56,052 nucleotides of DNA from Myxococcales bacterium. GTDB taxonomy: Bacteria > Myxococcota > UBA4151. A program made the position numbers and the translations under genes. The first letter of the stretch is position 1. Every line of letters begins with the position of its first letter. The notes beneath the pieces were generated by a model. It was given only the letters and a program-made list of their open reading frames with translations, did not search any database and had not been told where the DNA came from. This document shows, piece after piece, positions 8,236 to 16,336 of the stretch. The stretch spans positions 1-56,052 of the forward strand of contig PBND01000012.1 in the NCBI GenBank assembly GCA_002722845.1, written 5' to 3'.

Positions 8236-9324
8236 ATGAGGTCTCAACTTTATCTTCCCCTTCTGTTCGCCGTCACTGCCGGCTTTTTCGTTGCCTGTAA
8301 CGGCAGTGAAGACGGCGTGTCGACCTGTAGTCGAGATGCCGACTGCTCCACTGGATTTGTCTGTTTCAATGCATCGTGCATCGAGGCGGGTACGGGCGGT
8401 GATGCCGGTCCAGGGACAAACGATGGTGGTGTTCAGCCGGCCTGTGGTGGCGATGGAGACTGCGCCGCCGATGAGGTCTGCCGTAACGGGAACTGTGAGA
8501 TCGAGGTTCCTGAATGCACGAGCGAAGCCGATTGCCGGGCCGGTCAGAGCTGCGAGCAGGGGCGCTGCACCGGTGAGCCGAACGATGGGCGTTGCCGCGG
8601 TGACAATGACTGCTCGGGCGACCAGATTTGTGTGGGGGGTCAGTGCGAGGACGCCAGCACGCCGGAATGCCGCGACGCCGGTGACTGTGCCGCAGGAGAG
8701 CGCTGCTTCAACGGCGTTTGCGAAGACGAGGGTGGGCAGGGCGACTGCCAAAGCGAAGCCGACTGCCCCATGGACAGTTTCTGCAACCGTCGGGATGGGA
8801 CGTGTAACCCGCTCCCGCCCGGCGCGTGCCGTGATGACTCCGTCTGTGAGGGGACTTGCAACATCGCCGAGGGGCGCACGATTGGTCGCTGCGTTGATTG
8901 CACCTCCGATGCGGAGTGCCCAGCTCCCCGCCAGTGCATCTCGGAGTCCTGCCGGATGCCAGAAGGTCAATGCGAGGAGGATGCGGACTGCCCCGGTGGT
9001 GGCACCTGCAACGCCGGGCAGTGCGAAGGCGGTGACGGCGCATGTCGTGGCCAGGAGGACTGCCCCCAAGGTGAATTCTGTAATCCCCAAACCGGCCAGT
9101 GCGTGGGCGGTGATGGCGGTGGTGGCGGGATGCCGCCAGGCATGGGTGTTCCCCAGTGCAATGACCACAGCGACTGTGCGGCCGACCAGCAATGCCTTCA
9201 GCTCGGTGGTCAAAGCCTGTGCATGCCTCGCTGCGACCCAGCCGACCTCATCGGCGGACAGTTGATCTGCCTCTTGATGGGCGGCGGTATGTGCCAGCCT
9301 GACGGGACCTGCTCCACTCCTTAG
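8236..9324 (+). CDS. Cys-rich modular lipoprotein (second of pair)
   Basis: A 362-residue paralogue of the preceding gene. Signal peptide ends FFVAC, followed by a Gly/Asp/Ala linker. About eleven modules of the C-x5-C-x5-C-x4/5-C type cover most of the protein, such as CGGDGDCAADEVCRNGNC, CTSEADCRAGQSCEQGRC and CEEDADCPGGGTCNAGQC, with a Gly-rich spacer (GGDGGGGGMPPG) before the last. The ATG has AGGAG 7 bases upstream. Its end overlaps the end of the convergent small lipoprotein gene by four bases. Role unknown; surface adhesion or scaffolding is a guess from the architecture. Long open frames on the other strand across this gene are shadows of its repeats. Confidence 0.82.
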   Translation: MRSQLYLPLLFAVTAGFFVACNGSEDGVSTCSRDADCSTGFVCFNASCIEAGTGGDAGPGTNDGGVQPACGGDGDCAADEVCRNGNCEIEVPECTSEADCRAGQSCEQGRCTGEPNDGRCRGDNDCSGDQICVGGQCEDASTPECRDAGDCAAGERCFNGVCEDEGGQGDCQSEADCPMDSFCNRRDGTCNPLPPGACRDDSVCEGTCNIAEGRTIGRCVDCTSDAECPAPRQCISESCRMPEGQCEEDADCPGGGTCNAGQCEGGDGACRGQEDCPQGEFCNPQTGQCVGGDGGGGGMPPGMGVPQCNDHSDCAADQQCLQLGGQSLCMPRCDPADLIGGQLICLLMGGGMCQPDGTCSTP

Positions 9325-9692
9325 GGGTCCAGGTGGGGGAGATGCAGGCACCAAGAGGAAGCCTGAGGGCTAAGGTGCAGGGAAAAGCTCATATCCCCCG
9401 TGGCCAGGACGTGCACCTCCGCTGAATCGGCGGTGACTTTGCCGGGCTGCACCTGAAAGGTCGCTCCGGCCCGCAACTGAAGTGCACTCAAGCTCTTGAT
9501 CGGGTCGCTGCCAAGCCGGCTCGAGAGGGCCGCGAGCATCGCCTGGTCCCTCTTGCAAAGCAGGCCATGGGCCTGGGCTCCCTCACTTCGACTCAGATGG
9601 GTTAAGAATTGCTGTGCGATGGTCTCTGGGTTTGGCCCGGCCGACGGACAGCCGCTGATGAAGAGTCCCAGAATGAGCAGTCGGATGCTCAC
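9321..9692 (-). CDS. small lipoprotein, last gene of the MMPL/OmpA operon
   Basis: A 123-residue predicted lipoprotein with signal MSIRLLILGLFISGC and a mature part of mixed helix and strand containing two further Cys (LLCKRD and SSWCLHL) that could form a disulfide. The ETIAQQFLTHLSRSEGAQAH segment resembles small NTF2-like/DUF4878-type periplasmic domains, but I do not recognise the family with confidence. Start is GTG, overlapping the TGA of the upstream MMPL gene (GTGA at 9689-9692), so the two are translationally coupled and probably act together. It ends tail-to-tail with the Cys-rich gene. Confidence 0.72.
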   Translation of the reverse strand: MSIRLLILGLFISGCPSAGPNPETIAQQFLTHLSRSEGAQAHGLLCKRDQAMLAALSSRLGSDPIKSLSALQLRAGATFQVQPGKVTADSAEVHVLATGDMSFSLHLSPQASSWCLHLPHLDP

Positions 9693-12196
9693 TGGGGTCG
9701 TCGTTTCGCGCCCAGGAGCAAGGCCGGCAGAATCAGGAGGTCGGCCACCAGCGCAAGGGCAATGGTGATGACTGCAAGGACACCGAAATCATGGAGCCCC
9801 CGGAAGGTGCTTGTGATGAGCACGGCAAAGCCTGTTGCCAGCATGACGGTGGTGAAGATGACTGGCCTTCCAGCGAATCGGATGGTTTGGATCATGCCTT
9901 CCTCATCGTTCGTACTCCGGCCTTGCTCCTCCCGCCAACGGACGAGGAAGTGAATCGAGTCATCGACGACGATGCCCATGCACATGGCAAAGGTGATGAC
10001 CGTCGAAATACGCAGATGAATGCCGGCGACCACCATGACGGCCATCGTGAGTACCAGGGGGATCACATTGGGAACCATGGCTGCCAAGCCCACTCGAGCG
10101 GAGCGCATCAGCAAGCCCATCAGGAGGGTGATGAGTGCAAAGGCAAAGAGCAGACTGGTGAGCAGGTCGGTCACAATGAAGTGGATGGCTTGATTGACGA
10201 TGGTCGCAGAGCCGCCGATTTGTGCGCTCACACCCGGGGGCAGCGACTTGAGGCGCTCCTGGAGCCAGGGGACGACACGGCGCCACTGGGTTGAACCGGA
10301 GTCGTGCTTTAAGCCATTGATCCGCAAGGTCGCCCGGGCCGGTCCCGGCGCGGCTGCCTTGGTCGCCTCGGGGCTGGGCTCGTCAAAGCCATCATCCTCT
10401 TCAAAACCCATGATCTCCTCTTCGCCATCGACGCTGCCTTCGGGGCCAAGCACGGCCTTGGGCGGGTGGGGGTCGTAAAGCAGGGGTGAGAGAATGAGGT
10501 CAGCGTTGTCGGAGAGTTTAAGGGTCGCCAAGAGGGCCGCCAGTTGATCGGCCCGCTCCGGGAGATCTTGGCGTTCGCCCTGGCGACCATCGACCCAATG
10601 GCTGTGGAGGGCAGACACAAGATCTGTGAGCGCAAAAGTGCTCAGGCCAGCTTCCTTGGTCTCCAACTCATTTTGGATGGCCGCGATGGTCTCCAGGGTC
10701 GCTGGGGCCAAGACCTTATCCCGAGGCCCTTCAACCGTAATGATGAAGGGAAGAACGCCGGTGAGTTCGTCTTCGACCGTTTGGAGGTTGGCCCGGGCCG
10801 GGTGATCGTGGGGAAACTCCTCTAATGCCCTGGAGAAGGGGGTCAATTGACTGGCGGTCAAGAGACCGCCGACGAGGGCTGTGAGGCTGACCCCGATGAG
10901 GATCTTGCGGCGAAGCAAGACCCAGTGGGCGAGTTTGGGCAGCCAGTGGTCTTCCAGCCAGCGCCCCAGGCCACTTCGTTGGGGTTTTCCCACCCCGATG
11001 AGCAGCATGAGCGAAGGGATCATGATCATCGTAAAGACCCACGTCACGCCGACACCGACTGCGGCCCACAGGCCAAAGGACTTGATCATCTCCACTTTAG
11101 CGAGACGCAGGGAGAGGAAGCCGATGAGCGTCGTGGCCGTCGTCAGCCCACAGGCGAGAAACATGGGTTTGAGGGTCGCCTTCATGGCCAGCCAGGGGTC
11201 TGTTTCTGCCTCCAACTCTTCTTGGTAGCGCGCGACGATGTGGATCCCATCACCGGCGCCGATGACCAGGATCACCACAGTGATGGCGAAATTGACCACG
11301 TTGATCGCTTCGCCGGCCAGGGCCATGAGGCCCAAGCACCAAATGCAACCGAAGAGTGTTGCAAGGAAGGGCATCATCGCTGCCCGCAAACTACCAAATG
11401 CGAGGACGAGGAGGCTCACCATGACGATGACCGTCAAGGGCTGCAGGGTGATAAAATCCCCCCGGAGGGAGTCGATCACTTCATCTTGAATAAAGGGGAG
11501 CCCAGAAAGGATGACACGGGCGCCATCAAGGGGGTCCTGCCAGGCCGCTGTCTCGGCCCGAATCGCATCCAGATAGTCGAGTCGAATCTCCCCCTCGTGG
11601 ATGCCGCAGACCAGCTGGGCTTTGATGAGCAGGGTGTCGCCGTCCAGGCTGAGGAGCTTGCCCGTGGTCAGGCGATCGTTGAGGAGGCGAGTCTTAAAGT
11701 CGGCCGGGTCGGGGGCTGGGCCGTCTTCGGGCCAGGCTCGCTTCAATACGGCCTGTTCGCCCTCGCCTTCCACCAGTTGGACCTGGCGAATACTCGCGAA
11801 GCGCTCTAGAGCTTGCGCTGGCGGCCCCCGCCAGGTGGCTTCGTCTCGACACGATGAGCTCTGTGTTTGCCCTCGATCGGTCTCCTTAATGGGAATGGCC
11901 TCAAGGCGTTGATGCAGATCAGCGAAGGCCTGCAGGCCCGCCTTGTCGAACCAGCCTTGCTTACGCTGGACGACCACCATGAATTCCCGGTCGCTGGGCG
12001 GGAAGACGGCATCAGCCTGTCTCGCCTGTTCTATCTCCGGGGAATCGGAGTGGAAAAGCCGATCGACGCTGAAGTCGAAGTTGATGCTCGCGGCCGCGGG
12101 CAAAAACAGGCCGCCGGTCAGGCCCGCCAGAAGCAGAAGCAGAGCCCAGGCGAGCCGACGGGGTCCCGGATCAGCGTTCGATAATCTTGAACTCAA
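9689..12196 (-). CDS. MMPL/RND-superfamily exporter
   Basis: An 835-residue inner-membrane protein with the duplicated RND plan: a first transmembrane helix (residues ~14-36), a large periplasmic loop, five or six helices, then the same again. Each half keeps the acidic proton-relay motif of the family, VIGAGDGIHIVARYQEE in the first and GIVVDDSIHFLVRWREE in the second. The second periplasmic loop carries a low-complexity acidic insert (EEEIMGFEEDDGFDEPSPEA). Related proteins export lipids or hydrophobic compounds; no substrate can be named. The start is uncertain: the ORF opens with TTG at 12196 inside the OmpA gene, without a clear ribosome site, overlapping it by 26 bases. Coupled to the OmpA lipoprotein before it and the small lipoprotein after. 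Confidence 0.85.
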   Translation of the reverse strand: MSSRLSNADPGPRRLAWALLLLLAGLTGGLFLPAAASINFDFSVDRLFHSDSPEIEQARQADAVFPPSDREFMVVVQRKQGWFDKAGLQAFADLHQRLEAIPIKETDRGQTQSSSCRDEATWRGPPAQALERFASIRQVQLVEGEGEQAVLKRAWPEDGPAPDPADFKTRLLNDRLTTGKLLSLDGDTLLIKAQLVCGIHEGEIRLDYLDAIRAETAAWQDPLDGARVILSGLPFIQDEVIDSLRGDFITLQPLTVIVMVSLLVLAFGSLRAAMMPFLATLFGCIWCLGLMALAGEAINVVNFAITVVILVIGAGDGIHIVARYQEELEAETDPWLAMKATLKPMFLACGLTTATTLIGFLSLRLAKVEMIKSFGLWAAVGVGVTWVFTMIMIPSLMLLIGVGKPQRSGLGRWLEDHWLPKLAHWVLLRRKILIGVSLTALVGGLLTASQLTPFSRALEEFPHDHPARANLQTVEDELTGVLPFIITVEGPRDKVLAPATLETIAAIQNELETKEAGLSTFALTDLVSALHSHWVDGRQGERQDLPERADQLAALLATLKLSDNADLILSPLLYDPHPPKAVLGPEGSVDGEEEIMGFEEDDGFDEPSPEATKAAAPGPARATLRINGLKHDSGSTQWRRVVPWLQERLKSLPPGVSAQIGGSATIVNQAIHFIVTDLLTSLLFAFALITLLMGLLMRSARVGLAAMVPNVIPLVLTMAVMVVAGIHLRISTVITFAMCMGIVVDDSIHFLVRWREEQGRSTNDEEGMIQTIRFAGRPVIFTTVMLATGFAVLITSTFRGLHDFGVLAVITIALALVADLLILPALLLGAKRRPQ

Positions 12197-14021
12197 CGCG
12201 GCGATTCGTGGCCCGAGCCTTGCGACTCTTGCCCTTCACCAAGGGTCGGGTCTCACCGAAGCCGATCGCATCCAAGCGCTCCGCTTTGACACCCTTGCGA
12301 ATGAGGTAGTTTCTGACGGCATCGGCGCGCTTTTGACTGAGGCGCAAGTTGTAGGAGTCCCGGCCGACGTCATCGGTGTGGCCTTCGACCAAAATCTTCT
12401 GAATGCGGTGGGTCACGATGGCATCGGCCACCTCGTCGAGGATGGGATGACTCACCTTTTTGATCTTCGCCTTCCCACTCGCAAACTGGATTTTCTGGGT
12501 GATCTTAATGGCTTCTTTGGTGACTTTAATGAGCGTGTACTTCTTGTCCGGGCAGCCATCGTCATCATTAACGCCGTTGATGACCTCCTTCTCAGTGGGG
12601 CACTTATCCTTCTCATCGGGCACGCCGTCTTGGTCATTATCGCGCTCGGGGCAGCCATCCTCATCCTGGAACTGGTCGATGTCTTCCTTGTCGTTCTTAC
12701 ATTGATCCCTGTCGTCAGGAATGCCGTCACCGTCGTTGTCGGGATCGGGGCAGCCATCGGTGTCTTGATAGCCGTCTCGATCTTCTTGGACGTCGGGACC
12801 GATGGCACCGTCTGAGCCCGGGCAGTGGTCGTCCGCATCGAGGACACCATCGCTATCGTTGTCTCGGTCCGGGCAGCCATCCGTCTCTTCAAACCCATCT
12901 CGATCTTCTGGATCGGTTGGGCATTTGTCATCGGCATCAAGGATGCCATCGTTATCCGAGTCGGTATCCTCTTGTTCGGGACAGCCGTCGGTATCCTGAT
13001 TACCATCGAAGTCTTCAGGCTGCTCTGGGCATTTGTCCTCTTCGTCAAGGAAGCCATCACCATCTCGATCAGGCGGTGGACAGCCCTCGTACTTGGATAG
13101 ACCGGGAAGGTCGGGACACTTGTCCTCTAGGTCCACGATACCGTCGTTGTCGCTGTCCTTCTTTTCCACCACGGCAGGCAGCTTTGGCTTCTTCGGCTTG
13201 GGCGCACACGGGCGTGCTTCTTCAAGGGTTCGAATGGCAGCCACGCCGGCGGCCTTGGCTGCTTCCTGGGCCTTGAACCAGTTCCCCAGACGGATCTCGA
13301 GGCGGGCAAAATCCGCATAGGCCTCCGCCTCCGCGAGGTGCTTGGGCGCACAGCGGTCGGCGTTCATTTGTCGGGCTTGTTCTAAGCGTTCCTCGTAGGC
13401 TTTGATTCGGGCAAGAACCCGACTGACGCTACCGCTCTCATCCGCACCCTGCATGGCAACCAATTGGGCTGCTCTTCGGGTTTCGACAGCTTGGCAAAGG
13501 CGTGGCTTGGGCCAAAGGATACCCCGCTCGACCTGAGCAAGCAGGTTGGCCGACTCCCGGGCGAGTTCCTTGAGGCGAGGGCCCACACTGTCGAGTTCGT
13601 CGGTGGCCAGCTTCAGGCGTGCTTGCACCGCCGCATCGCTGCTCTTTTGGTACTTCTTCACCAGGCCATCGATGCTTTGTTGTAGCTGGCTCAGTTCCTG
13701 ACGGGCCTTGCCGACTGCATCGATCCCCTGATCCATCTTGCTCACGCTCACCCGAAGAACCGGCGGTAGCTTCGCCGCCTTGTCGGTGTTGAGGTTGATC
13801 TTCTTGCCTTTGAGGGTGATCACGCCTTGGAGTCGGGCTGCCTGGTCGCGAAAGTCGTGGAGGGAGCAAATCGCTTCTTCCATCTGTTCGATGGGGCGAA
13901 GGTGATTGAGCACCCGGTCGACAGGTTCGTCCACCTCGACAACCCCGGTCGCGCGGTAGGGTGACGGCATGGCACATGCAGCCAGGGAAAGCGCCCCGAT
14001 GAGCAGTTTCAAGTGCTTCAA
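12171..14021 (-). CDS. OmpA-family lipoprotein with thrombospondin type-3 repeats
   Basis: A 616-residue outer-membrane lipoprotein (signal LLIGALSLAAC, Cys16). Residues ~30-270 are helical, with coiled-coil-like stretches around 95-165 and 200-270. Residues ~289-492 are Ca2+-binding thrombospondin type-3 repeats (DSDNDGIVDLEDKCP, DRDGDGFLDEEDKCP and so on, about seven). Residues ~505-616 form an OmpA peptidoglycan-binding domain with VEGHTDDVG, LRLSQKRADAVRNYL and ATNRRVEFKI, all key residues present. So it should tie outer membrane to cell wall. It begins by ATGA overlap with the small DUF4398-like lipoprotein gene. Confidence 0.9.
   Translation of the reverse strand: MKHLKLLIGALSLAACAMPSPYRATGVVEVDEPVDRVLNHLRPIEQMEEAICSLHDFRDQAARLQGVITLKGKKINLNTDKAAKLPPVLRVSVSKMDQGIDAVGKARQELSQLQQSIDGLVKKYQKSSDAAVQARLKLATDELDSVGPRLKELARESANLLAQVERGILWPKPRLCQAVETRRAAQLVAMQGADESGSVSRVLARIKAYEERLEQARQMNADRCAPKHLAEAEAYADFARLEIRLGNWFKAQEAAKAAGVAAIRTLEEARPCAPKPKKPKLPAVVEKKDSDNDGIVDLEDKCPDLPGLSKYEGCPPPDRDGDGFLDEEDKCPEQPEDFDGNQDTDGCPEQEDTDSDNDGILDADDKCPTDPEDRDGFEETDGCPDRDNDSDGVLDADDHCPGSDGAIGPDVQEDRDGYQDTDGCPDPDNDGDGIPDDRDQCKNDKEDIDQFQDEDGCPERDNDQDGVPDEKDKCPTEKEVINGVNDDDGCPDKKYTLIKVTKEAIKITQKIQFASGKAKIKKVSHPILDEVADAIVTHRIQKILVEGHTDDVGRDSYNLRLSQKRADAVRNYLIRKGVKAERLDAIGFGETRPLVKGKSRKARATNRRVEFKIIER
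12545..13165 (-). repeat. coding repeats: thrombospondin type-3 array
   Basis: Degenerate tandem DNA repeats that encode about seven Asp-rich calcium-binding TSP3 units inside the OmpA lipoprotein. The unit pattern is D-x-D-x-DG-x-x-D-x-x-D-x-C-P with a second Cys in DGCP. Unit spacing varies (roughly 17-30 residues), so this is a protein repeat and not a CRISPR or structural DNA array. Confidence 0.85.
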
Positions 14022-14341
14022 AAACCTATCCCCTCGCCGCCGACCGCGCCGACCGGAGTGCTCCGGATCTTACGGCGGGTCAGTTCCAGCGCCTTTTGTG
14101 CTCGGCTCAGCGCAATCCCCGCATAGTTGGAAGCGTGTTGATATTCGCTTTTGCCATCAAGGCTACGGGCCTTCTTGAGGTAGATTGTCGCACTATGAAA
14201 CCAGTAGGGGGCATAGGTCTGGGCGTTGAGGAGTCTGGCCTCTTCTAGGGCAGCATCAGCCTGGATGATGTTACTGGTCGCAATGACCGGCCCACAGCCC
14301 ATCAATGACATTGCGAGGCAGAAGAACCCGATGCGGCCCAT
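14018..14341 (-). CDS. small DUF4398-like lipoprotein, first gene of the MMPL/OmpA operon
   Basis: A 107-residue predicted lipoprotein: signal FFCLAMSLMGC, then a helical hairpin with QADAALEEARLLNAQTYAPY and FHSATIYLKKARSLDGKSEY. This A-x-x-A / YAP / A-x-x-YL-x-KA pattern is that of DUF4398, small lipoproteins often found beside OmpA-type genes. A related helical pattern occurs in the partner OmpA protein around residues 224-268. It is preceded by AAGGAG at the right distance and overlaps the OmpA gene by ATGA. Likely an outer-membrane accessory; function unknown. Confidence 0.78.
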   Translation of the reverse strand: MGRIGFFCLAMSLMGCGPVIATSNIIQADAALEEARLLNAQTYAPYWFHSATIYLKKARSLDGKSEYQHASNYAGIALSRAQKALELTRRKIRSTPVGAVGGEGIGF

Positions 14342-14364
14342 TCTAACTCCTTAACGGTTCGGCA

Positions 14365-14393
14365 ATTCTGCCTGCCATAAGCAGCCATGTCGG
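14365..14393 (-). promoter_or_regulatory. possible sigma-70 promoter of the MMPL/OmpA operon
   Basis: On the minus strand CCGACA (14388-14393), 17 bases, CAGAAT (14365-14370): four of six matches in each box. It lies in the 65-base gap before the DUF4398-like gene, whose AAGGAG is at 14347-14352. The same gap holds a sigma-54-like string whose spacing is one base too long. Confidence 0.25.
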
Positions 14394-14406
14394 CGCAATG
14401 GGCGAT

Positions 14407-15510
14407 TCAGGGGTCTTGAGGACCTTCTTCGACCACCAAGCGCCCTTGGCTGATCATCCCCAGAATACTGTCGTGGATGGAAACGAACCACGTTCCTTGA
14501 CTGAAGTCATTGTCCGGGACCTCGTAACTTTCGATGTAATCGGGCAGGCGCCCGTCTGCGGCCCGAGCGAAGGTGCCCAGGACAAAGCCCTGGCGCTCTT
14601 CATTAAGGATGTAGACCGTCGCATTGGGGAGGGCGTCGGCACCCTCGCCAAGACGAAGGGGGTCAAAGACGAGCACATTCCGACTGGGGCTCCGCTGAAC
14701 ATTCTCAATGATGGCCCGGGTGCCGATTCGAATATAGTTGCCGCCAAAGCGCTGATCCATTTCCGCTTGGTAGAGGATACAGCGGTCGCAGCCACCGCAG
14801 GACGTTGGCGCGCGTCCCCGGAAGCAAATAAAGCGTTCACCATCCCGGCTACAGCGGGTCTCACCGGTGCCGCATTGATCGAACTGGCTAGAGCAAGGGC
14901 CTCCCGGTGCACAAAATCGACCTGCGAGGGGCGCATTGGGATCTTGGACGCAGGCGCTATTTTCGCCGCAATCGAGATCGTCGATACAGGGCAGGCCAAC
15001 GGGGTCGATCTGCAGCGAGCAGCCGCCGCAAATGTTCAGTGGGTGGTCTCCCACGCAGAGCGTCGCATCCTGATCGGCGTTGCAGACGATGCTGCCGCAA
15101 CTGTACTCGCCGCAGACCGCGCCTGGCATACCGGCACTCGTGTCGACTTCACCACAGCCGCCGCACAGGTTTGCCTCGTCGTAAAAGCATTGCAGCGTCC
15201 CATCTTGGGCACAGAGGAAGGTGCCACAGCCCGTCTCACCGCAGGAGTCGCCATAGCGACAGCCTTCTTCCGGGCATTCGGGGCCGAAGAGGACCGTTTG
15301 GGGGCCACAAAGGGGTGCCGCATCTTGCTGTGCCACGTCGGCGATACCTGCGTCCCGGGCCGGCCCCGCTTCCGGCCAACCGGCGTCAACGGGACCACCT
15401 TGGCCCGCATCACTGCCCGGTGGCGGTGGTGGGGTCGGCAGGCAGGCGACGTTCAACAGGGCCAATAGCCAAGCGTAACGCAAAAGTACTCTCCGGTTGC
15501 GCGGGGACAT
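14407..15510 (-). CDS. Cys-rich lipoprotein of unknown function
   Basis: A 367-residue predicted lipoprotein: signal ending LLALLNVAC, then a Pro-rich and Gly/Asp linker. The middle is Cys-rich with a different spacing from the 6.9-9.3 kb pair (for example CPEEGCRYGDSCGETGCG and LCGGCGEVD, CGGCDRCILYQAEMDQRFGG). The last ~120 residues have few Cys and look like a beta-rich globular domain (NATVYILNEERQGFVLGTF, QGTWFVSIHDSILGM). The start at 15510 places the signal peptide first; the earlier in-frame start would add 26 residues unlike a signal. No clear ribosome site. Function unknown. Confidence 0.7.
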   Translation of the reverse strand: MSPRNRRVLLRYAWLLALLNVACLPTPPPPPGSDAGQGGPVDAGWPEAGPARDAGIADVAQQDAAPLCGPQTVLFGPECPEEGCRYGDSCGETGCGTFLCAQDGTLQCFYDEANLCGGCGEVDTSAGMPGAVCGEYSCGSIVCNADQDATLCVGDHPLNICGGCSLQIDPVGLPCIDDLDCGENSACVQDPNAPLAGRFCAPGGPCSSQFDQCGTGETRCSRDGERFICFRGRAPTSCGGCDRCILYQAEMDQRFGGNYIRIGTRAIIENVQRSPSRNVLVFDPLRLGEGADALPNATVYILNEERQGFVLGTFARAADGRLPDYIESYEVPDNDFSQGTWFVSIHDSILGMISQGRLVVEEGPQDP

Positions 15511-15562
15511 TACACAGAGAATCGCCCCCACGCTAGCTGTCGATGAGGGAAGGACTATTGGC

Positions 15563-16336
15563 CTATCGGGCCGGGTCTGGAAGCTCATCGAGCCAATCGA
15601 GGGCTAATTGTCGAGCCTTGGTTTCCCGCGCAGAGCGGGGCTTCGTGTTCTCGATCTGAAGTCGATGCCTTTCTTTAGCGAGGTGTCCAATGGCGAGCCA
15701 GAGGGCGACCCGTCGGGCTTCTGTGCTCCCTTCGGCGCCGAGTTCGTCAAACCAGTCGGCTAAGGGATCTGCGCTGCCCGCACGGATGGCGAGGGCGAGA
15801 GGCCCAGAGCCTGACGACTTCGTTCGTATCTGGGGGCCTTCCCGAATTGCCTGAATGGCTGTCGTTACCAAGGTATGGGCCAAAACGGGCCGCTGCCCGG
15901 ACCGGGGCTGACCATCGAGCTCGATCCAGGCGAGCCCTTCCGCCGCCCATAGGGCTACTTGGCCTCGGCGCCCCCGCATCTCAACGATCACTTGGGCATA
16001 ACAGCGCCAGCGTTTCGGGCCCGGCTCACAATCGAGCCGGGGTCGACCAAGGACCAGGTGGAGGGGCTTTTTCTCGGGCAACGCCCTCCCATTTAAGTCC
16101 TGATTCAAACGGGCCTGAAGTTGTTTCTCCAGCGCTTCAGTGGCCGGAAAACCCTCGCCGAACCAGGGCGTCTCAACGGCTTGCCAGGGGATTTTTTCCC
16201 AGCGCGGTTGGCTGCCTTGTCGCTGGAGTCGAAGTCGACTGTGACTTTGCGCAGTGGTGCAGGCGAGAAAGCACAGCGAGATCGGCAGGATTCTTGCGAG
16301 CAGTCGAAAGGTCTGTCGGTTGGGTCCCACGAGCAT
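15563..16336 (-). CDS. lipoprotein of unknown function, divergent from DUF1460 gene
   Basis: A 257-residue predicted lipoprotein: signal RILPISLCFLAC, then a mixed domain with GRPRLDCEPGPKRWRCYAQV (two Cys that may bond) and VALWAAEGLAWIELDGQP, ending in a charged helical tail. I do not recognise the family. The ATG at 16334-16336 is chosen because it opens the signal peptide and has AAGG seven bases upstream. That codon overlaps by two bases the ATG of the divergent DUF1460 gene on the other strand (CATG). The Cys-rich lipoprotein gene follows after 52 bases and may be cotranscribed. Confidence 0.72.
   Translation of the reverse strand: MLVGPNRQTFRLLARILPISLCFLACTTAQSHSRLRLQRQGSQPRWEKIPWQAVETPWFGEGFPATEALEKQLQARLNQDLNGRALPEKKPLHLVLGRPRLDCEPGPKRWRCYAQVIVEMRGRRGQVALWAAEGLAWIELDGQPRSGQRPVLAHTLVTTAIQAIREGPQIRTKSSGSGPLALAIRAGSADPLADWFDELGAEGSTEARRVALWLAIGHLAKERHRLQIENTKPRSARETKARQLALDWLDELPDPAR

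Noticed and set aside
8191-9354. Long open frames on the opposite strand and in another frame across the Cys-rich lipoprotein gene
   Set aside because: They arise from repetitive GC-rich Cys/Gly/Asp codons, have low-complexity translations and no ribosome site; the lipoprotein frame has a signal peptide and regular modules.
10847-11809. Plus-strand open frame of 320 codons inside the MMPL gene
   Set aside because: Highly charged, Gln/Asp/His-rich translation typical of the antisense frame of a membrane protein; no start signal.
12545-13165. Repeated DNA that could suggest a CRISPR-like array
   Set aside because: Repeats are degenerate, irregular in spacing and encode TSP3 calcium-binding units in frame.
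14361-14377. Sigma-54-like string TGGCAG...TTGCC before the DUF4398-like gene
   Set aside because: The GG-to-GC spacing is 11 bases; RpoN promoters need 10, so it is not called.
14398-15468. Plus-strand open frame of 356 codons opposite the Cys-rich lipoprotein
   Set aside because: The minus-strand frame has a lipoprotein signal and patterned Cys; the plus frame is low-complexity Ala/Arg.
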